A stretch of 64,000 nucleotides of DNA from Brachionus rotundiformis (lineage: Eukaryota; Rotifera; Eurotatoria; Ploima; Brachionidae). The position numbers and the translations under genes are program-made. Below, piece after piece: positions 1-11,579 of this stretch (positions are counted from its first letter, which is position 1; every line of letters begins with the position of its first letter). The stretch is taken from NCBI GenBank assembly GCA_016802295.1, contig JAESIW010000071.1, positions 458,507 through 522,506 of the forward strand. The letters run 5' to 3'. The notes under the pieces were generated by a model, which was not told the DNA's origin, ran no database searches, and worked only from the letters and a program-made list of their open reading frames with translations.

Positions 1-197
1 AACAATTATATTGTACCAAAATATTAAAAATTTAATAATTTCTAGTAATAGAATTAAGATAATTTTTTTTTAAATATTTACCAAGATCTATTATCAAGTT
101 AGTTAAATTTTATTGGGCTAAAATCATCTTCTGGAAAAATTTTATTCCATTTTATTAAATTATAGAAATAAAATATCATATTTTTATATTTAAATAG
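1..197 (+). other. AT-rich stretch, probably intron of the nucleoporin gene
   Basis: No coding potential is seen. The stretch ends in a TAG acceptor at 195-197, immediately before the first visible nucleoporin exon, so it is best read as the 3' part of an intron whose 5' exon lies outside the window. Confidence 0.5.
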
Positions 198-1860
198 GAT
201 TAATAAACATTATTTAAGGTACATAGATGACAATGCTTGTACAGATTTGCTAAACCAAAGTCTAAAGCAAATGTGTCCATCATTGTACACGAACGAGAAT
301 GCCATATTTTCCAAAGCCTGTGAAAAGCTTAAGCAAGCTTTGAACATAAAGAACGATAGCTATGAGAGAGACAGATTGCTAAAAGAAGCGGTGGATTTGG
401 TAAAACAAATTGGCTACGTGGCCAATTTGAACCAAGTTTGCGAAATGCTGTACACTGCCGGCTGCTATGAGGCTATTTTTGAATTGTGCATAAGCGCAGC
501 AGAGAAACGCGATCCGCAAAACATAGCATTGTACTTTTACAAGAAAAACGAGCCTCCAGAGGACATCCAGGGCCAGAATTATTACCAACTTAGAACCGAA
601 TGCTACAAGTGTATGCTGGAATCGTTGAATAATTTGGCCAAGACACCGTCCTACCCGCTTGCTCAGCAAAAAAAAACTGGATTTAGTTCCAAAGAAAAAC
701 TGGAAGAGGAAATTAACTACCTTATTCGCTATGTGGTTAGTTCCAAGGACGAATTAGCTCAGGTTAGTTTGTTCAATTGGATGATTAACAATGGTTTTGA
801 GAAAAAGTTGGTCACTTTGGATTCAACATTTTTGGAGTTTTATCTAATTAGGCAATATGAAAATCAAATTAAGAACAGAGTTTATCTAGATTTGTTATGG
901 AGACACTACGACTACAAAAAAGACTACATAAAAGCATCAAAAGTATTGAAAACATTGGCAGAAAAAGAGAACGCAAATGCCATTTCTTTGAGGGAAAGGG
1001 TCGAGTACTTGACCCAAGCCATTGTGGCATTGAATAGCTCACAGAAATCTTCGGTAAAAGACGAAATAGCCGAGTTAAATGACAGAAAAGATGTTGCTCT
1101 GTTACAGGAAAAAATTTTTGAAGAAATTAGCAAAATAGAGCCAAGAACTCAAGCCATCGAGGAGGCTATGACTCAGCTAGACTCAAAACTTTTTGACATA
1201 ACCAAACTTTTTTATGATTTTGCTGAAAAATTTGAGCTATCCCAGCACAAATTGGCCATTTTTAAAATGTCACGACACGAAGATCCAAAGTTTATTGAAT
1301 TTTGTTGGAAACAAATAGTTGCCAATGAGATTGACAAACTAAACAGGCCAGACATCAAGGATTTAAAATATGAATTGTCTGAGAACTTGGTCTCGATTGC
1401 CAAAGACTATGTCGATGATGAGAAATATTTTCCTCTAAATTCTTTGATTGATTCATTGGAGTTTGTCAGTTTGGCACGCGGGTTTGAACCAGAATGGTGT
1501 TGTTCTCTGCTTAGGCGACTTAATTTACCATTTGAGCAATTAATTGAGGCATACCATGAAGTCTTTCTAAAACGAGACATTAAATGGGCCGAAAACTCGT
1601 CAAGATTCATCAACACTATCTATTGTCTTATTGAATTATTTACCAAAGCTCCTAGAGCGACCAGCGAAACAGACAAGTTAGTATAAAAATTATTTTTAAT
1701 AAATTAATTTTAATTTTATTTAAAAAGAGTCTTTTTCTTGCGTTCAGTTAAAGATTTAATTCCCAAGTACCTAACCGAATTGAGCGCCATCAATGATGAA
1801 TTGTCCAAAGAGCTAATTACTCGATTCAAGTCTATCAATTGTATACTGGAGAGAATGTAG
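198..1860 (+). CDS. NUP155: Nuclear pore protein NUP155/Nup170-type, C-terminal part (5' partial)
   Basis: Large scaffold nucleoporin of the inner ring of the nuclear pore. Only the C-terminal alpha-solenoid is here. The frame is open from an acceptor at 197 (entering in phase with a split codon), so the gene starts before the window; there is no ATG where the open frame begins. Recognised by the family-like stretch LFNWMINNGFEKKL followed by LDSTFLEFYL, by YKKDYIKASKVLKTLAE, and by the all-helical composition. Exons 198-1676 and 1728-1860; the 51-nt intron has donor GTTAGT and an acceptor AG at 1726-1727. Joining them keeps frame and gives a C-terminus ending in ILERM. The alternative donor GTATAA at 1681 does not keep frame with this acceptor. 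No function-breaking changes seen. Identification is by remembered family resemblance, not by a search. Confidence 0.8.
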
Positions 1861-2035
1861 CACAGTTTCGACATATATTTTTGTTTATTATTTTTAAATA
1901 AAATATATTCTTTCTATATCACAGTTAATAAATTTTTTTTCATAATTTCAATTTAATTCAATTATTTTAAAATTAATAAAATTTACTCTTAAACTAATTA
2001 AATTTTATTTAATATATTAAATCTAAAAAAAATAA

Positions 2036-3058
2036 TTAAGCTAAATTATTTGTATTGTTCTTCATTTGTTTAAAATAGGATACAATTATTTTGATAGATG
2101 TTAAAAGCAAAATGGCTATTAAAAAGACCAATGCTAGGTAGGCTGCCGGGGTTTGCGAGGCCCAATTGTTCAGAAAGATACCTTTGAAATAAATTAAAAA
2201 GCTGCCAATGTTAATATATTCCAAATTTACCAGTAAAACCCCAGATAAGCTGTGCATAGGGGCTGATCGTGAAACGAGTGTATTTCTCAAATATGGTTAC
2301 ATCCAGGAAAAAATAGGCAAATATTAACACAGCTGCCAAAGACAATGAGCTGATCGAAGCAATGTCTCTTTTTCCATTCCACTCATAAGTCCATGAAATG
2401 GCCAAGCTCAAAAATGTAGCCAGTGTAGTCCATGTAGCGTAGAATGTAATTCCATTGTTTACCAAAATTCGATATAACCATAAATACCTATGAATAAAAA
2501 TTAATTTAAATTACCAATAAAAAGACTAAAATGGTACGCCTTGTTGTCTCTGAGCTTTTCTTGGGCGTCGAAAATGTTCTTGTGGCTCACGACGGCAGCA
2601 AAATACAAACATAAACTTGTTATTGCCAAGAAAACAAAGCCCACTGTTAAGTATTTGCTGTCCCAAATGAATATCCATCCGTACAAGTAGCCATAGTGTA
2701 AAAAGATAAACATGAAAAATGACGGAGTAAAAACAGCTGGTTCTAGGTACAGTTTTCCATTTTTGGTTTGTAAAAATATGGAAATAATGGAATACAATGT
2801 CCAGAGAACTTGGAAAGTAAAAATGACTCCCCATGTAGCAAAGGTCCATGGAGCAGGGCTCACATCAATTTTGAATCGAAAACTTGAATTTCCGATTTGG
2901 CTTTTGGTAATTCCCAGATCAGCTGCACCATAATTCAAAAATAATAAACCAGCCAAAAGTACTGCATTTAAGAGATAAGTCAATATGATACCAATGTTAT
3001 GTGGCTTGTTGGTAATATTAGACTTCTCGGTTTCTTCAAATGTCGATTTTTCAATCAT
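2036..3058 (-). CDS. Uncharacterised multi-pass membrane protein, Trp-rich
   Basis: Three exons read on the minus strand: 3058-2538, 2487-2231 and 2181-2036. Introns are 50 and 49 nt (GTACCA..ATAG and GTAAAT..AAAG) and the total of 924 nt gives 307 residues. After a short polar N-terminus there are about seven to eight hydrophobic segments, the first at LTYLLNAVLLAGLLF. The second carries WTFATWGVIFTFQVLW and a later one PYAQLIWGFTGIFLNNW. This layout is like a family of unnamed proteins in molluscs and lancelets and loosely recalls the Trp-rich TspO/MBR fold; that resemblance is weak. No signal for substrate or partner. ATG context AAAACAATG is good. An earlier apparent donor (GTAATT at 2514) would leave a 27-nt intron and break frame, so I rejected it. 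Confidence 0.7.
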
Positions 3059-3823
3059 TGTTTTAATTTTTTATTTTTTTTGAAAATAAATAATAAAAAA
3101 GCTTCTTATTTATAGTAAAATGGTTATATAAAAGATGATGTCACATTAGAAAAGGTAAATTGAAAAGATACCCATCAGTAAAAATCACGACTTTTTTAAA
3201 AACTACATTAGATAATTTTCTACCAAACTATTATTTAACAAGTGTTTGTAATTGAAAAGTACAAACTTATAAGATATTAAATAACATTAGATGATCTTAA
3301 ATAAAATCACTGGTTTTTAATAAACAAATTAAATTCTGGTTTTATTTAGTTGGAAAATAAATACTCAAAATTTTTTATACTTTATGTAGAACAAGTAGAA
3401 TTTTCGGTAGTTGGGTAATTTTCTATTTTTATCATAGCTTTATCATTTATAATTGATCTAAGACTATTTTTTTTCTTTTAAACCTTAAACATCTAGGATG
3501 TTATATAAATTTTTAAAATGTAATAATTTAAAAACCGCCTTTACTCAACAAAATACCTTAAATGTCAACAAAATCTAGTAAATATGAATTTCTTTATCAA
3601 ATAAAGATGATTACATAAAGTATTATTGGTATAATTTTTTGTTTAATAACAACTGAAAATTGAAATTTTAATGTTTAACTAAATTTAAATTCAAATTTTT
3701 TTTCAAAAATTATTATTAAAATTTGATAAAATTATTTTTAAAAATTTTTTTCTTATTCAGTTTTAAAGGCGACGCAATAAAGCCTATCTAATTAAAGCCA
3801 AGCTTAGAATTTAATTAAAAAAT
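3059..3823. other. AT-rich intergenic spacer
   Basis: Lies between two minus-strand genes. Long A and T runs, no open frame of note, no RNA gene or repeat recognised. It should hold the promoter of the membrane protein gene and the 3' UTR of nothing visible on the plus strand. Confidence 0.5.
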
Positions 3824-4726
3824 TTATAAATTTTTTATCAAAATAAAATTAATAAGAAAAATCATTGACGATGCTCTATTGATAATCGATTTACTATCTG
3901 TTGTAGTGCTAATTTGGTCCATACTGTTTAATGTTGATCTTATAGAATCAAAAAAACCATCAGGTACGGTCAATCCTGCTGATTGGACCGACTTTTCGGA
4001 CAAATCTACTAATTCATCTAATTTGCTTATCTTATCTTCTGTAAAAAATTGATTCATGCCAGTATTTTGGACACACTCTTCATTTGGTGATGAGAAACAG
4101 TCGATATAATAATCGACTGAATAATCATCAGTGCCAGAAGATTTTTTACCAGGTCTAGAAAGCCAATAGCTAAAGTTATCCAATAAAAACAACCTAAAAT
4201 AGGCTGAAAACTGAGACACATTCCGCTCTGTGATAATATTCATGAAGCTAGCTAGCTGGTTGTAATTTGCCAAGCACATTGCTGGAACTGAGGGAGACAT
4301 TATTTGGGAAAAAAGACATGATGATGCCTCGATGACACTTTTTTCTCTCATAAACTGATTAAATGCATTTGATGATTTTAATTCTTGGTACAAATTTAAG
4401 GGAGATTTGTTCAATGATATGGCAATATTTTGCAATACTGTTTGATTTAAAAGTGCTGCTAATTGAGGATATAAAAGCAAACATGTGTCTATATTTGCCA
4501 TATTGGTCAATTGTTTAGCAGTACAATTCAAAAAATCGTCAAGTTTAAATTTTGAATAGATTGGATAAAAGTTTCTCAGATCGAGTATTTCACCAATCTT
4601 GGATACAACAACTTGATCCGAGGTTAAAACTTTTCCAATCGAATAAAGTTGGTTGATGGTTATGTCCGTGCTCTGACCAAGTTGGCTGTTTACCAAAAAA
4701 ATTATCAAAATAATTTCAAGTCTCAT
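3824..4726 (-). CDS. Uncharacterised secreted or GPI-anchored protein
   Basis: Single-exon frame of 300 residues. I do not recognise a family. The N-terminus (MRLEIILIIFLVNSQLGQS) is a clear signal peptide with a likely cleavage near residue 17-19. The C-terminus ends in a hydrophobic tail (MIFLINFILIKNL) after a small-residue region, the pattern of a GPI-anchor addition signal. The body is Asn/Ser-rich, mainly helical by composition, with a handful of cysteines (for example NCTAKQL, DTCLLLYPQL, SSCLFSQIM, DCFSSPNEEC), suggesting disulfides outside the cell. Several N-x-S/T sites are present. Product could be an adhesion or egg/cuticle surface protein, but nothing in the sequence shows that. 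Confidence 0.7.
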   Translation of the reverse strand: MRLEIILIIFLVNSQLGQSTDITINQLYSIGKVLTSDQVVVSKIGEILDLRNFYPIYSKFKLDDFLNCTAKQLTNMANIDTCLLLYPQLAALLNQTVLQNIAISLNKSPLNLYQELKSSNAFNQFMREKSVIEASSCLFSQIMSPSVPAMCLANYNQLASFMNIITERNVSQFSAYFRLFLLDNFSYWLSRPGKKSSGTDDYSVDYYIDCFSSPNEECVQNTGMNQFFTEDKISKLDELVDLSEKSVQSAGLTVPDGFFDSIRSTLNSMDQISTTTDSKSIINRASSMIFLINFILIKNL

Positions 4727-5004
4727 TTTTATTTTTAAATTAATAAATTTAAAACAAAAAAGCTCTTTATATTGATCAATGGATTTATTTGTTCAAGTTT
4801 AATTAGATTTTAATATAAGAAGCCATTCCATAACAGCCAACACCTTGATTTTAATTTTAAAAAAGTAATTTAATTAAAAATTGTGTCTTTATTGATCAAA
4901 GGCATAAAGTTTTGACATGAATAAAAGTTTTTAAGTGTGTATGCTTGGCAAATGAGTCTTTTTTTTTAATCAAATAAAACTTTATAGTTTTGAGATAATT
5001 TGAA

Positions 5005-7108
5005 ATGACTCTAAAGATTTATCGCGATCCCTCCTCGGCATCTAATCCGCATCTTTTTTATACCAAGCATGTTACCATAGATTGGACTATTGATTTTGAT
5101 CGTCAGGTTCTAGTCGGTTACTGCATTCTTAATTTGGTGGCCAATGGCACTGTTGCCAAGCCTTCTGATTTTATTGTAATTACCAAAAAAATAAATTTAA
5201 ATAATTTATAGTTTTTGTGTATTAAGATTTTGGATACAAGGGACATTAATGTTAAAAATGTTACTTTTGAAAATTTGAAATTAAACTTTGAGTTTGGAAA
5301 TAAAAATTTTGCTGGACAAGCTCTTAAAATATCTCTTGGCAACATACCCAATCTTGATTCTTTAAAGTAATTTAAGGATGAAGAAAAATTGAAATTTTAT
5401 TTTTTAATAATTAATTAATTAAGAGAACTAGACTTAAAAATTGACTACGAAACAAGTCAATGTGCTAGTGCTTTGCAATGGTTTGAGCCTAAGACAACCC
5501 TTGGTAAAAAGTATCCCTATTTGTTTTCGCAGTGTCAGGCTATTCACGCCCGAAGCATCCTTCCATGCCAAGATACGCCAATGGTAAAGTTTACATATGA
5601 AGCATCTGTCAGAGTTCAAAAACCATTGACTGTTTTGATGAGTGCTGTTAATACAGATAAAGAAGAGATAAATGAGACAATTAGATACAAATTTTTGCAA
5701 AAGATAAAAATACCAAGCTATTTGATAGCTATTGTGTGTGGTGATTTGGTAAGTCGTGATTTGGGACCGATAAGCCGGGTTTGGACAGAGAAAGAAATGA
5801 TTGAAAAATGTGCATGGGAGTTCGCCGATGTAGACAAAATGGTCAAAGAGGCTGAGTCGCTGGCAGGTGAGTATGTCTGGGGAAGATACGATATTCTGGT
5901 TTTGCCACCATCTTTTCCTTATGGAGGTATGGAAAATCCGTGTCTGACTTTTGTTACTCCAACCTTGATTGCCGGCGATCGGTCGCTGGTTACAGTTATT
6001 CAGCACGAAATTGCACATTCATGGACAGGCAATTTGGTCACAAATTGCAGTTGGGAACACTTTTGGCTCAACGAAGGCTTTACCAAATTTCTAGAAAATA
6101 AATTGGTTGGCATTAATCAAAAAAGTGAGCTGTTTAGACAATTCGAGTGCATTGATGGATGGCGATGTTTGACCGATGCGGTCAAAGATTTTGGTGCAAC
6201 AAGTCCACTGACTCAGTTAGTCTGTCCTTTGGACCAAGTTGACCCAGACGATGCTTTTTCTTCAATTCCATATGAAAAAGGTCACTCATTGCTTTTTTAT
6301 TTGGAACAGCTTTTAGGCGGAGTTGGTAATTAAAAACCAACTAATTAAATAAAATAATAAAATTAAATTAAAATTTTCCCAGAGGTATTCAACAAATATT
6401 TAAGAGCTCATATTGAACGATTCAAAGGCCTTTCTATAGACACCAATGACTGGAAAACTTATCTCTATGAATACTTTAGCGACAAAGTAAAGATAATTAA
6501 ATGTAATTTAAAATTTTTAATTATTTTAACTAAAGAAAGATATATTGGACTCGGTTGACTGGAATGCTTGGCTGAATACACCAGGTATGCCTCCAGTCAC
6601 CCTCCATTTCGACGAAACATTGGCAAATCAGGTTAAAAATTTGGCAGAGAAGTTAGCCAATGAAGAGATTGCTGGAAAAGAGGGCATATTTGACCAGTTC
6701 TCAAGTGACCAAAAGAGAGAGCTTTTGAGTCAGCTGTTGAACAAAGAGCCATTAAATTGCTCCAAAATTGACTCGTTGAACAAGTACTACAATTTTGGTC
6801 AATGCCAAAATTCCGAAATTTTGTTCCGATGGATTCGTTTGTGTATCAAAGCTAATTGGCAGCCCATACTTGAGGTGGCACTTAAATTTGTCAGTGACCA
6901 AGGACGCATGAAATTCACCAGACCAGTTTACAAGTATTTTAAAGTTGTTTGTTTGGAAACATTTTTTAATTTTGGCAAAATATAAAGAGACCTATATGCA
7001 TGGAACTTTTCCAAACAGGCAGCAATTGATAACTTTTTAAAACAACGCGATTTTATGCACAAAACAACAGCCAGCTTAGTCGCAAAAGACTTGAACATTT
7101 CAAATTAA
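5005..7108 (+). CDS. LTA4H: Leukotriene A4 hydrolase / aminopeptidase (M1 family)
   Basis: Bifunctional zinc enzyme: M1 aminopeptidase, and in vertebrates epoxide hydrolase making leukotriene B4; cytosolic. Exons 5005-5175, 5212-5366, 5424-6325, 6383-6486, 6536-6933 and 6988-7108 sum to 1851 nt (616 residues; vertebrate proteins are about 610). Introns are 36-57 nt. Visible: GGMEN substrate motif, zinc site HEIAH (His303, Glu304, His307) with the third ligand Glu326 in WLNEGFTKFLE, the proton-donor Tyr in IPYEKG, and the C-terminal carboxylate-binding GRMKFTRP. All catalytic residues are kept, so it should be an active aminopeptidase. Whether it makes leukotriene B4 is not shown. The 36-nt first intron is unusually short even for this window. 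Confidence 0.95.
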
Positions 7109-7393
7109 ACAAACACTTAATTTAAATAGTTTTACTTTTAGATAAAAATAAAATATTATTTTATATACATTCAATTGATTAAAGCCTTAGTTAAAATATT
7201 TAATAAACTTACTATTTTATTTAATTTGATTCGGTTACTAATAGTGACAAGAAAAATTATTCTCTTAATTATATCATCCAATATTTGCCAAACAATCGAG
7301 CTTAATGTTCGCCAAGTTACCATGGGGGTTTTTTGCTGACAATATTTATAATTCTTAAACATTAGAAAAATTTTCGATTTTAAATTTAGAGAA

Positions 7394-8464
7394 ATGTCTT
7401 CAAAATTTAAAAGTTCCAGCTCAGTTACATGGATCAAAGATAGCGATTTGGCAGATGAGATTGTTGCCAGAGCGGGTCCCGGAAATGTCTATTATCGTCC
7501 TGGGTACCAAAGCGAGGTTTCCAATGTGACAAAATACTCGACCAAAGTGACCCATTTGCCGGCATCGGTAAGCACTGTTCAGTACCGAATAAACGACGAC
7601 CCGGACCCGGTGCGCATTGTGCGCCCCACTGAGCCAGTGACCATGCGCCAGAATGTCACAGTGCGCTATCTGGAACCGCCGAGTCCGCCCACCCCAGCTC
7701 CCATCATAATCAAGGAAAGACAATTGACCCCAGCGCCGCCTGCGCCTCCAATCCATATCCGACAGTACGCTCCGCCACCACCCACCCCACCACCTTTGGT
7801 TATCAGAGAAAGAGCACCAACACCACCCAAGATGCCCGATCCGACCGTAATCGAAAAAATAATCCCACCTCCCAGTCCACCGCCAAGACAAGTCATCGTT
7901 GAGAGAATACCAGCTCCAGAAAAACCAAGAGATGTAATCTACGAGGTAAATTAGTAGCTAATAAGATTTTTTATTTAAATTTATTAATTAATTAATTGTT
8001 TATGTAAGAAATGGCTTCCTTATCAACCACTTCCAGACCGTCAGGTAATTGTAGAAAGAGGCAAAATATATGAAAAGCAGCCAGCACCTAGAAATGTAAT
8101 AATAGATTATGAGAACCCTCGATTGAAGATAGATCGTCAAGTTTATGACGAAGGCATAATTAGAATAAATGATCCAAGAGGCTATGTGACTTCAAGACCC
8201 AATGGCGAATTGAGAGTAGTAAATAGAATAAGTGATTTGCCAGTGCCAGATTTAGTAAGCAAAAGTACAGTGGTGTACCAGCCAGAATGGACTTATGTTC
8301 GACCAAAGACCCCTACTCCGAAATACTCGTCTGTGGAAAGTTTGAGAAGCCGGCCAAAATCTAGCTATGTACACTCGGCTATCAAAGGACCTTACCAGCA
8401 TGTCGGAGCTTGGAATACCACTTATCGAACCTCGTACACTGGACGCGGCTTTAACAAACTTTAA
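7394..8464 (+). CDS. Proline-rich protein with RQVIVER / KWLPY motifs
   Basis: Two exons, 7394-7945 and 8009-8464 (1008 nt, 335 residues), with a phase-0 intron GTAAAT..TAAG. The N-terminal third is ordinary. Residues about 90-185 alternate proline clusters (PPSPPTPAP, PPPPTPPP, PPPSPPP) with short beta-like units of the type VIxERxPxP. The intron falls just before KWLPYQPLPDRQVIVERG, so the motif phase continues across it. The tail has YVRPKTPTPKY and a Tyr/Thr/Gly-rich end. The repeated V/I-charged units with Pro spacers recall articulin/alveolin-like cytoskeletal proteins and animal proteins with VIIERWLPY motifs. A membrane-skeleton or cuticle-linked role is only a guess. GC-rich compared with flanks, which reflects the proline codons. 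Confidence 0.75.
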
Positions 8465-8971
8465 ACTTAAGCAGAAATTTGATTAATATTTTTGATTCAG
8501 ATTAGGACTTTAAACATTTAGTAAAATTTTAATAAAGAACTTGTAAAATGTTCTTTAGAAATAAACTTTATTCTTTTAATTAATTAATTAGGAAATTTTT
8601 ATTTAAAAATATCTTTGAATAATAAAATAAAATGCTGTATCAAAAAAGATAATGAATTTTTAATTTTAATTATTTAATCAATTAATCATAAAAAAATTTA
8701 AAAATGGAAAAATATTATATAAAAATTGTATTTGAAATTAAAATTAAATTAAATTAATTTGATATGACATATTGAAATAGATAGATGAATTTTGGTATTT
8801 TAATTCTTTAATAAATTATCTTTTTTAATCAGTTTTCATTTTTAAGTGGACAGTATGAATAAAAAAATGAAAAAAAAATTTAAATATGATAAAAATTTAA
8901 TATAAAAATTTCTATTCAAATTTATAAAATTAAAATTAGATTAAATTGTATAAAACACTGTTAAAAAAAAG
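8465..8971. other. Convergent intergenic spacer
   Basis: AT-rich spacer between the 3' ends of the proline-rich gene (+) and the SLC6 gene (-). Contains AATAAA-like sites suited to polyadenylation. Nothing else seen. Confidence 0.5.
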
Positions 8972-11514
8972 CTAACCACTCATTACTGTATTGACATGAA
9001 CCTGAGCTTTTGAGTTACCCTTGAGAAATTATCAAACTTAATGAAATATTAATTTTGATAAAGTTTTAATTACCTCTTTATCTGTTTCTGGTGTATGAAA
9101 ACGACTCAAATTTTTAAGATGTGTAGCAATACGCTTGTGTTTTATTAACAAAGGTCCCCAGTCTTTTTCCGGCTCTATCAATGTACGCAGGCTTCTTTTG
9201 TTGATGCATGTGGCATCGACGAGCATGTAAATAGCCCAGCCAATCGTCCCGGACAAAATAGACGCTGTCATCAGATGTCCGATCCAGTTGGCCCATTCAG
9301 GATACACATAGTCATCTGTCTGCAATGGTTTGTACTGAACTATGGAAAAAATGGCCAAACCAAATAGCAAAATTGGTGAAATGGCTTTCCAGCACAGCGT
9401 CCAGTACCAAGACAGACACCAGTCTAAGCAAGATTTGCCTATCATCAATGATATATCTTTCTGGAAGTTTTTGTATCCATATACCCATCCTATACAAATA
9501 CATTCTAGGGTGCCGATCAGCAGAACCGCCCATCCGGATGAAAATCTATCCATTATTTCGATCCAGTATTGACCACCCTTGAAAAATGTGTTTTTTACAA
9601 GGCAATATAAATTTTTTACTTTCTTACCTGAGTGCAGTATGTCAGGCCTAGTAGATACATAATTGTGCAAAGAAAAGCAATCAAGAGTTTTTTATGCTTT
9701 TTTACTCTTGGCACACCATCGCATATTGACGTGATCACTGTTTCCAAAGTGGCAAACTTTTTTTCAAAATTTATTAGTCTTAATTGAACACAAGTAGACA
9801 ATTTAGGTACCTGGGAGTCCAAGCCGAGTGTAAGCATCATTACAAAGAATATGACCGACCAGAACGGAGCTCCAGCAAGTTGGGTAACCGCAAATGGAAA
9901 AACTATGAACGACAAGCCTGAGCCAGACGACACGACGTCTTTGACTTGTTGCTGGGTCACTTCAGCCAAATATCCAATGTAAGAAAAGACCACAAAGCCA
10001 GCAAATATTGCGGTCAAAGCATTGCTTATCGTAATCACAAATGTATCTCTAAGTGTATGCTGATTGAATTTGTTATAACTTGCCAAAGTAATCAAACCAC
10101 CATAAGATGTGCTCATGGTAAAAAATATTTGAACAGCAGCGTCAAACCATACGCTTATTTCCAATAGTTTGCTAAAGTCTGGCTTCAAGTAGAATTCGAT
10201 TCCGATACCTGCACCAGGTAACGTCCAGCCATTAATACCCAATATCAGAAGAACAACATATGGAAACAAGCTGGTAAAATAGACCACTTTACCGCTTGAT
10301 TTGATGCCTTTAAAGATGCATAAAAAGACTATTATCCACGCAATGCCTAAACACAGTGCCAATTGCCAAACCAATGTACCAGAATTTTCTAGACCTGGTG
10401 TTTTTTGCAGAATGTAATTACTTTAAAAAATAAAACTATAAAAATTTATAGGATTGGAATTTTTTTTGTAATTAAACTTGTAATAATCTTGAGATGGTAG
10501 AATAGGCTTTTTGAATTCAAGACGCTTCTGAACGTTCCACCAGCCAATTGGTGTTTTACCAGCTGGACCACTGTAGTTGTAGCACAGACCATTGTCATCT
10601 TTGTACACGTCAGGCTGATTGCATTTGACCACAAAATTTTCACCAAAATCATCAGTACAATCTTTAAATTATTCAAATAAATAAATTATTTTTTTAAATG
10701 ATTTTTTTTTGTCATTATTGTTTACTCGGACTTGACCAACTATATTCACACTTTGACCATGGCAGAGGCGATTGAAACGAATTGTACAAAAAGTATAATG
10801 AATATGCTATAATCATGTTATAATAAAGACAAAAATAAAAGCTTGATATGTTCATTGAGATTCCAAGTCCTTTGAATATTGGTGCCATTTTCCAGCACAA
10901 TATTGGACCCTGGCTGGTAAATTGACCAATGTTTAGCTCAAGAAAAAATAGCGGTATTCCCACAAAGAACAAAAATATCAAGTATGGAATCAAAAAAACA
11001 CCACCTCCATTCTTGTAGCACAAATAAGGACTTAATTAATTTTTAAAATTTAAAATTTTATTTAAATATATTTTTTTCAAATTAATTACAATCTCCATAC
11101 AGCGCCAAGACCAACAGCGTAGCCCAAACAGGAGAGAAAAAAATCGAATCGTCCACTCCACGTGTCACGATCCTCACTGCTATGACCACTCATGTTTATC
11201 TCTTCTTTTGGTTCATATTCACCATCGGCATATGCCGTATCGGTGAACACCTTGTTCAGAATGTATTTTTTAACTCGTTGAGACCTTCGATTGGGATTAG
11301 AGGCCAAGACAGATGCTTGGACAGCCGGCTTTGAGCCGTACAAAGAGTTGCTACATGACGATTTGGCATCGTAGCGCGTTTTCAATGACTTGGCATTGTT
11401 GCCATTGAGCACGTCGAATGACAAGCTAGAGCTGTTCAAAATGCTTGGTGTCTTTGAGCGAGTGTCGCTCTGGTAGCCTGGATTTTCGCTGCTGTTCGCC
11501 TGCTCTACGCTCAT
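8972..11514 (-). CDS. Sodium-dependent neurotransmitter/amino-acid transporter, SLC6 (glycine-transporter-like)
   Basis: Plasma-membrane Na+/Cl- symporter of 12 membrane segments. Exons on the minus strand: 11514-11090, 11030-10726, 10661-10478, 10420-9628, 9577-9074 and 9019-8972; 2259 nt, 752 residues, introns 51-63 nt. A 5' UTR intron (11577-11525) precedes the ATG. The long Ser-rich N-tail (about 120 residues) is cytosolic. Then TM1 with GLGAVWRFPYLCYKNGGG, TM2 PLFFLELNIGQFTSQGP, an extracellular loop with two Cys and NYSGP, TM3 start DYYNNYILQKTPG, TM6 FFTMSTSYGGLITLASYNKF, TM7 ISNALTAIFAGFVVFS, and LECICIGWVYG in TM10. The TM6/TM7 wording is closest to glycine/proline carriers as I recall them; substrate is not proven. 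Odd: the near-invariant GLGN of TM1 is GLGA (Ala138), see findings. Confidence 0.93.
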
Positions 11515-11579
11515 TTTCTCTCCTCTACAATACAATATTTGCATTAATTAAGGCCTCGAAATAAATTAATAATTTACAT

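Noticed and set aside
2488..2514. 27-nt intron in the membrane-protein gene
   Set aside because: Too short and breaks frame. The GTACCA donor at 2537 gives a 50-nt intron and an exact frame.
5434..6018. 194-codon minus frame opposite LTA4H
   Set aside because: Antisense shadow of a conserved enzyme exon without any domain or start context.
7421..7891. Trp/Arg/Gly-rich minus frame opposite the proline-rich gene
   Set aside because: Complement of proline codons gives Gly/Trp runs; no independent support.
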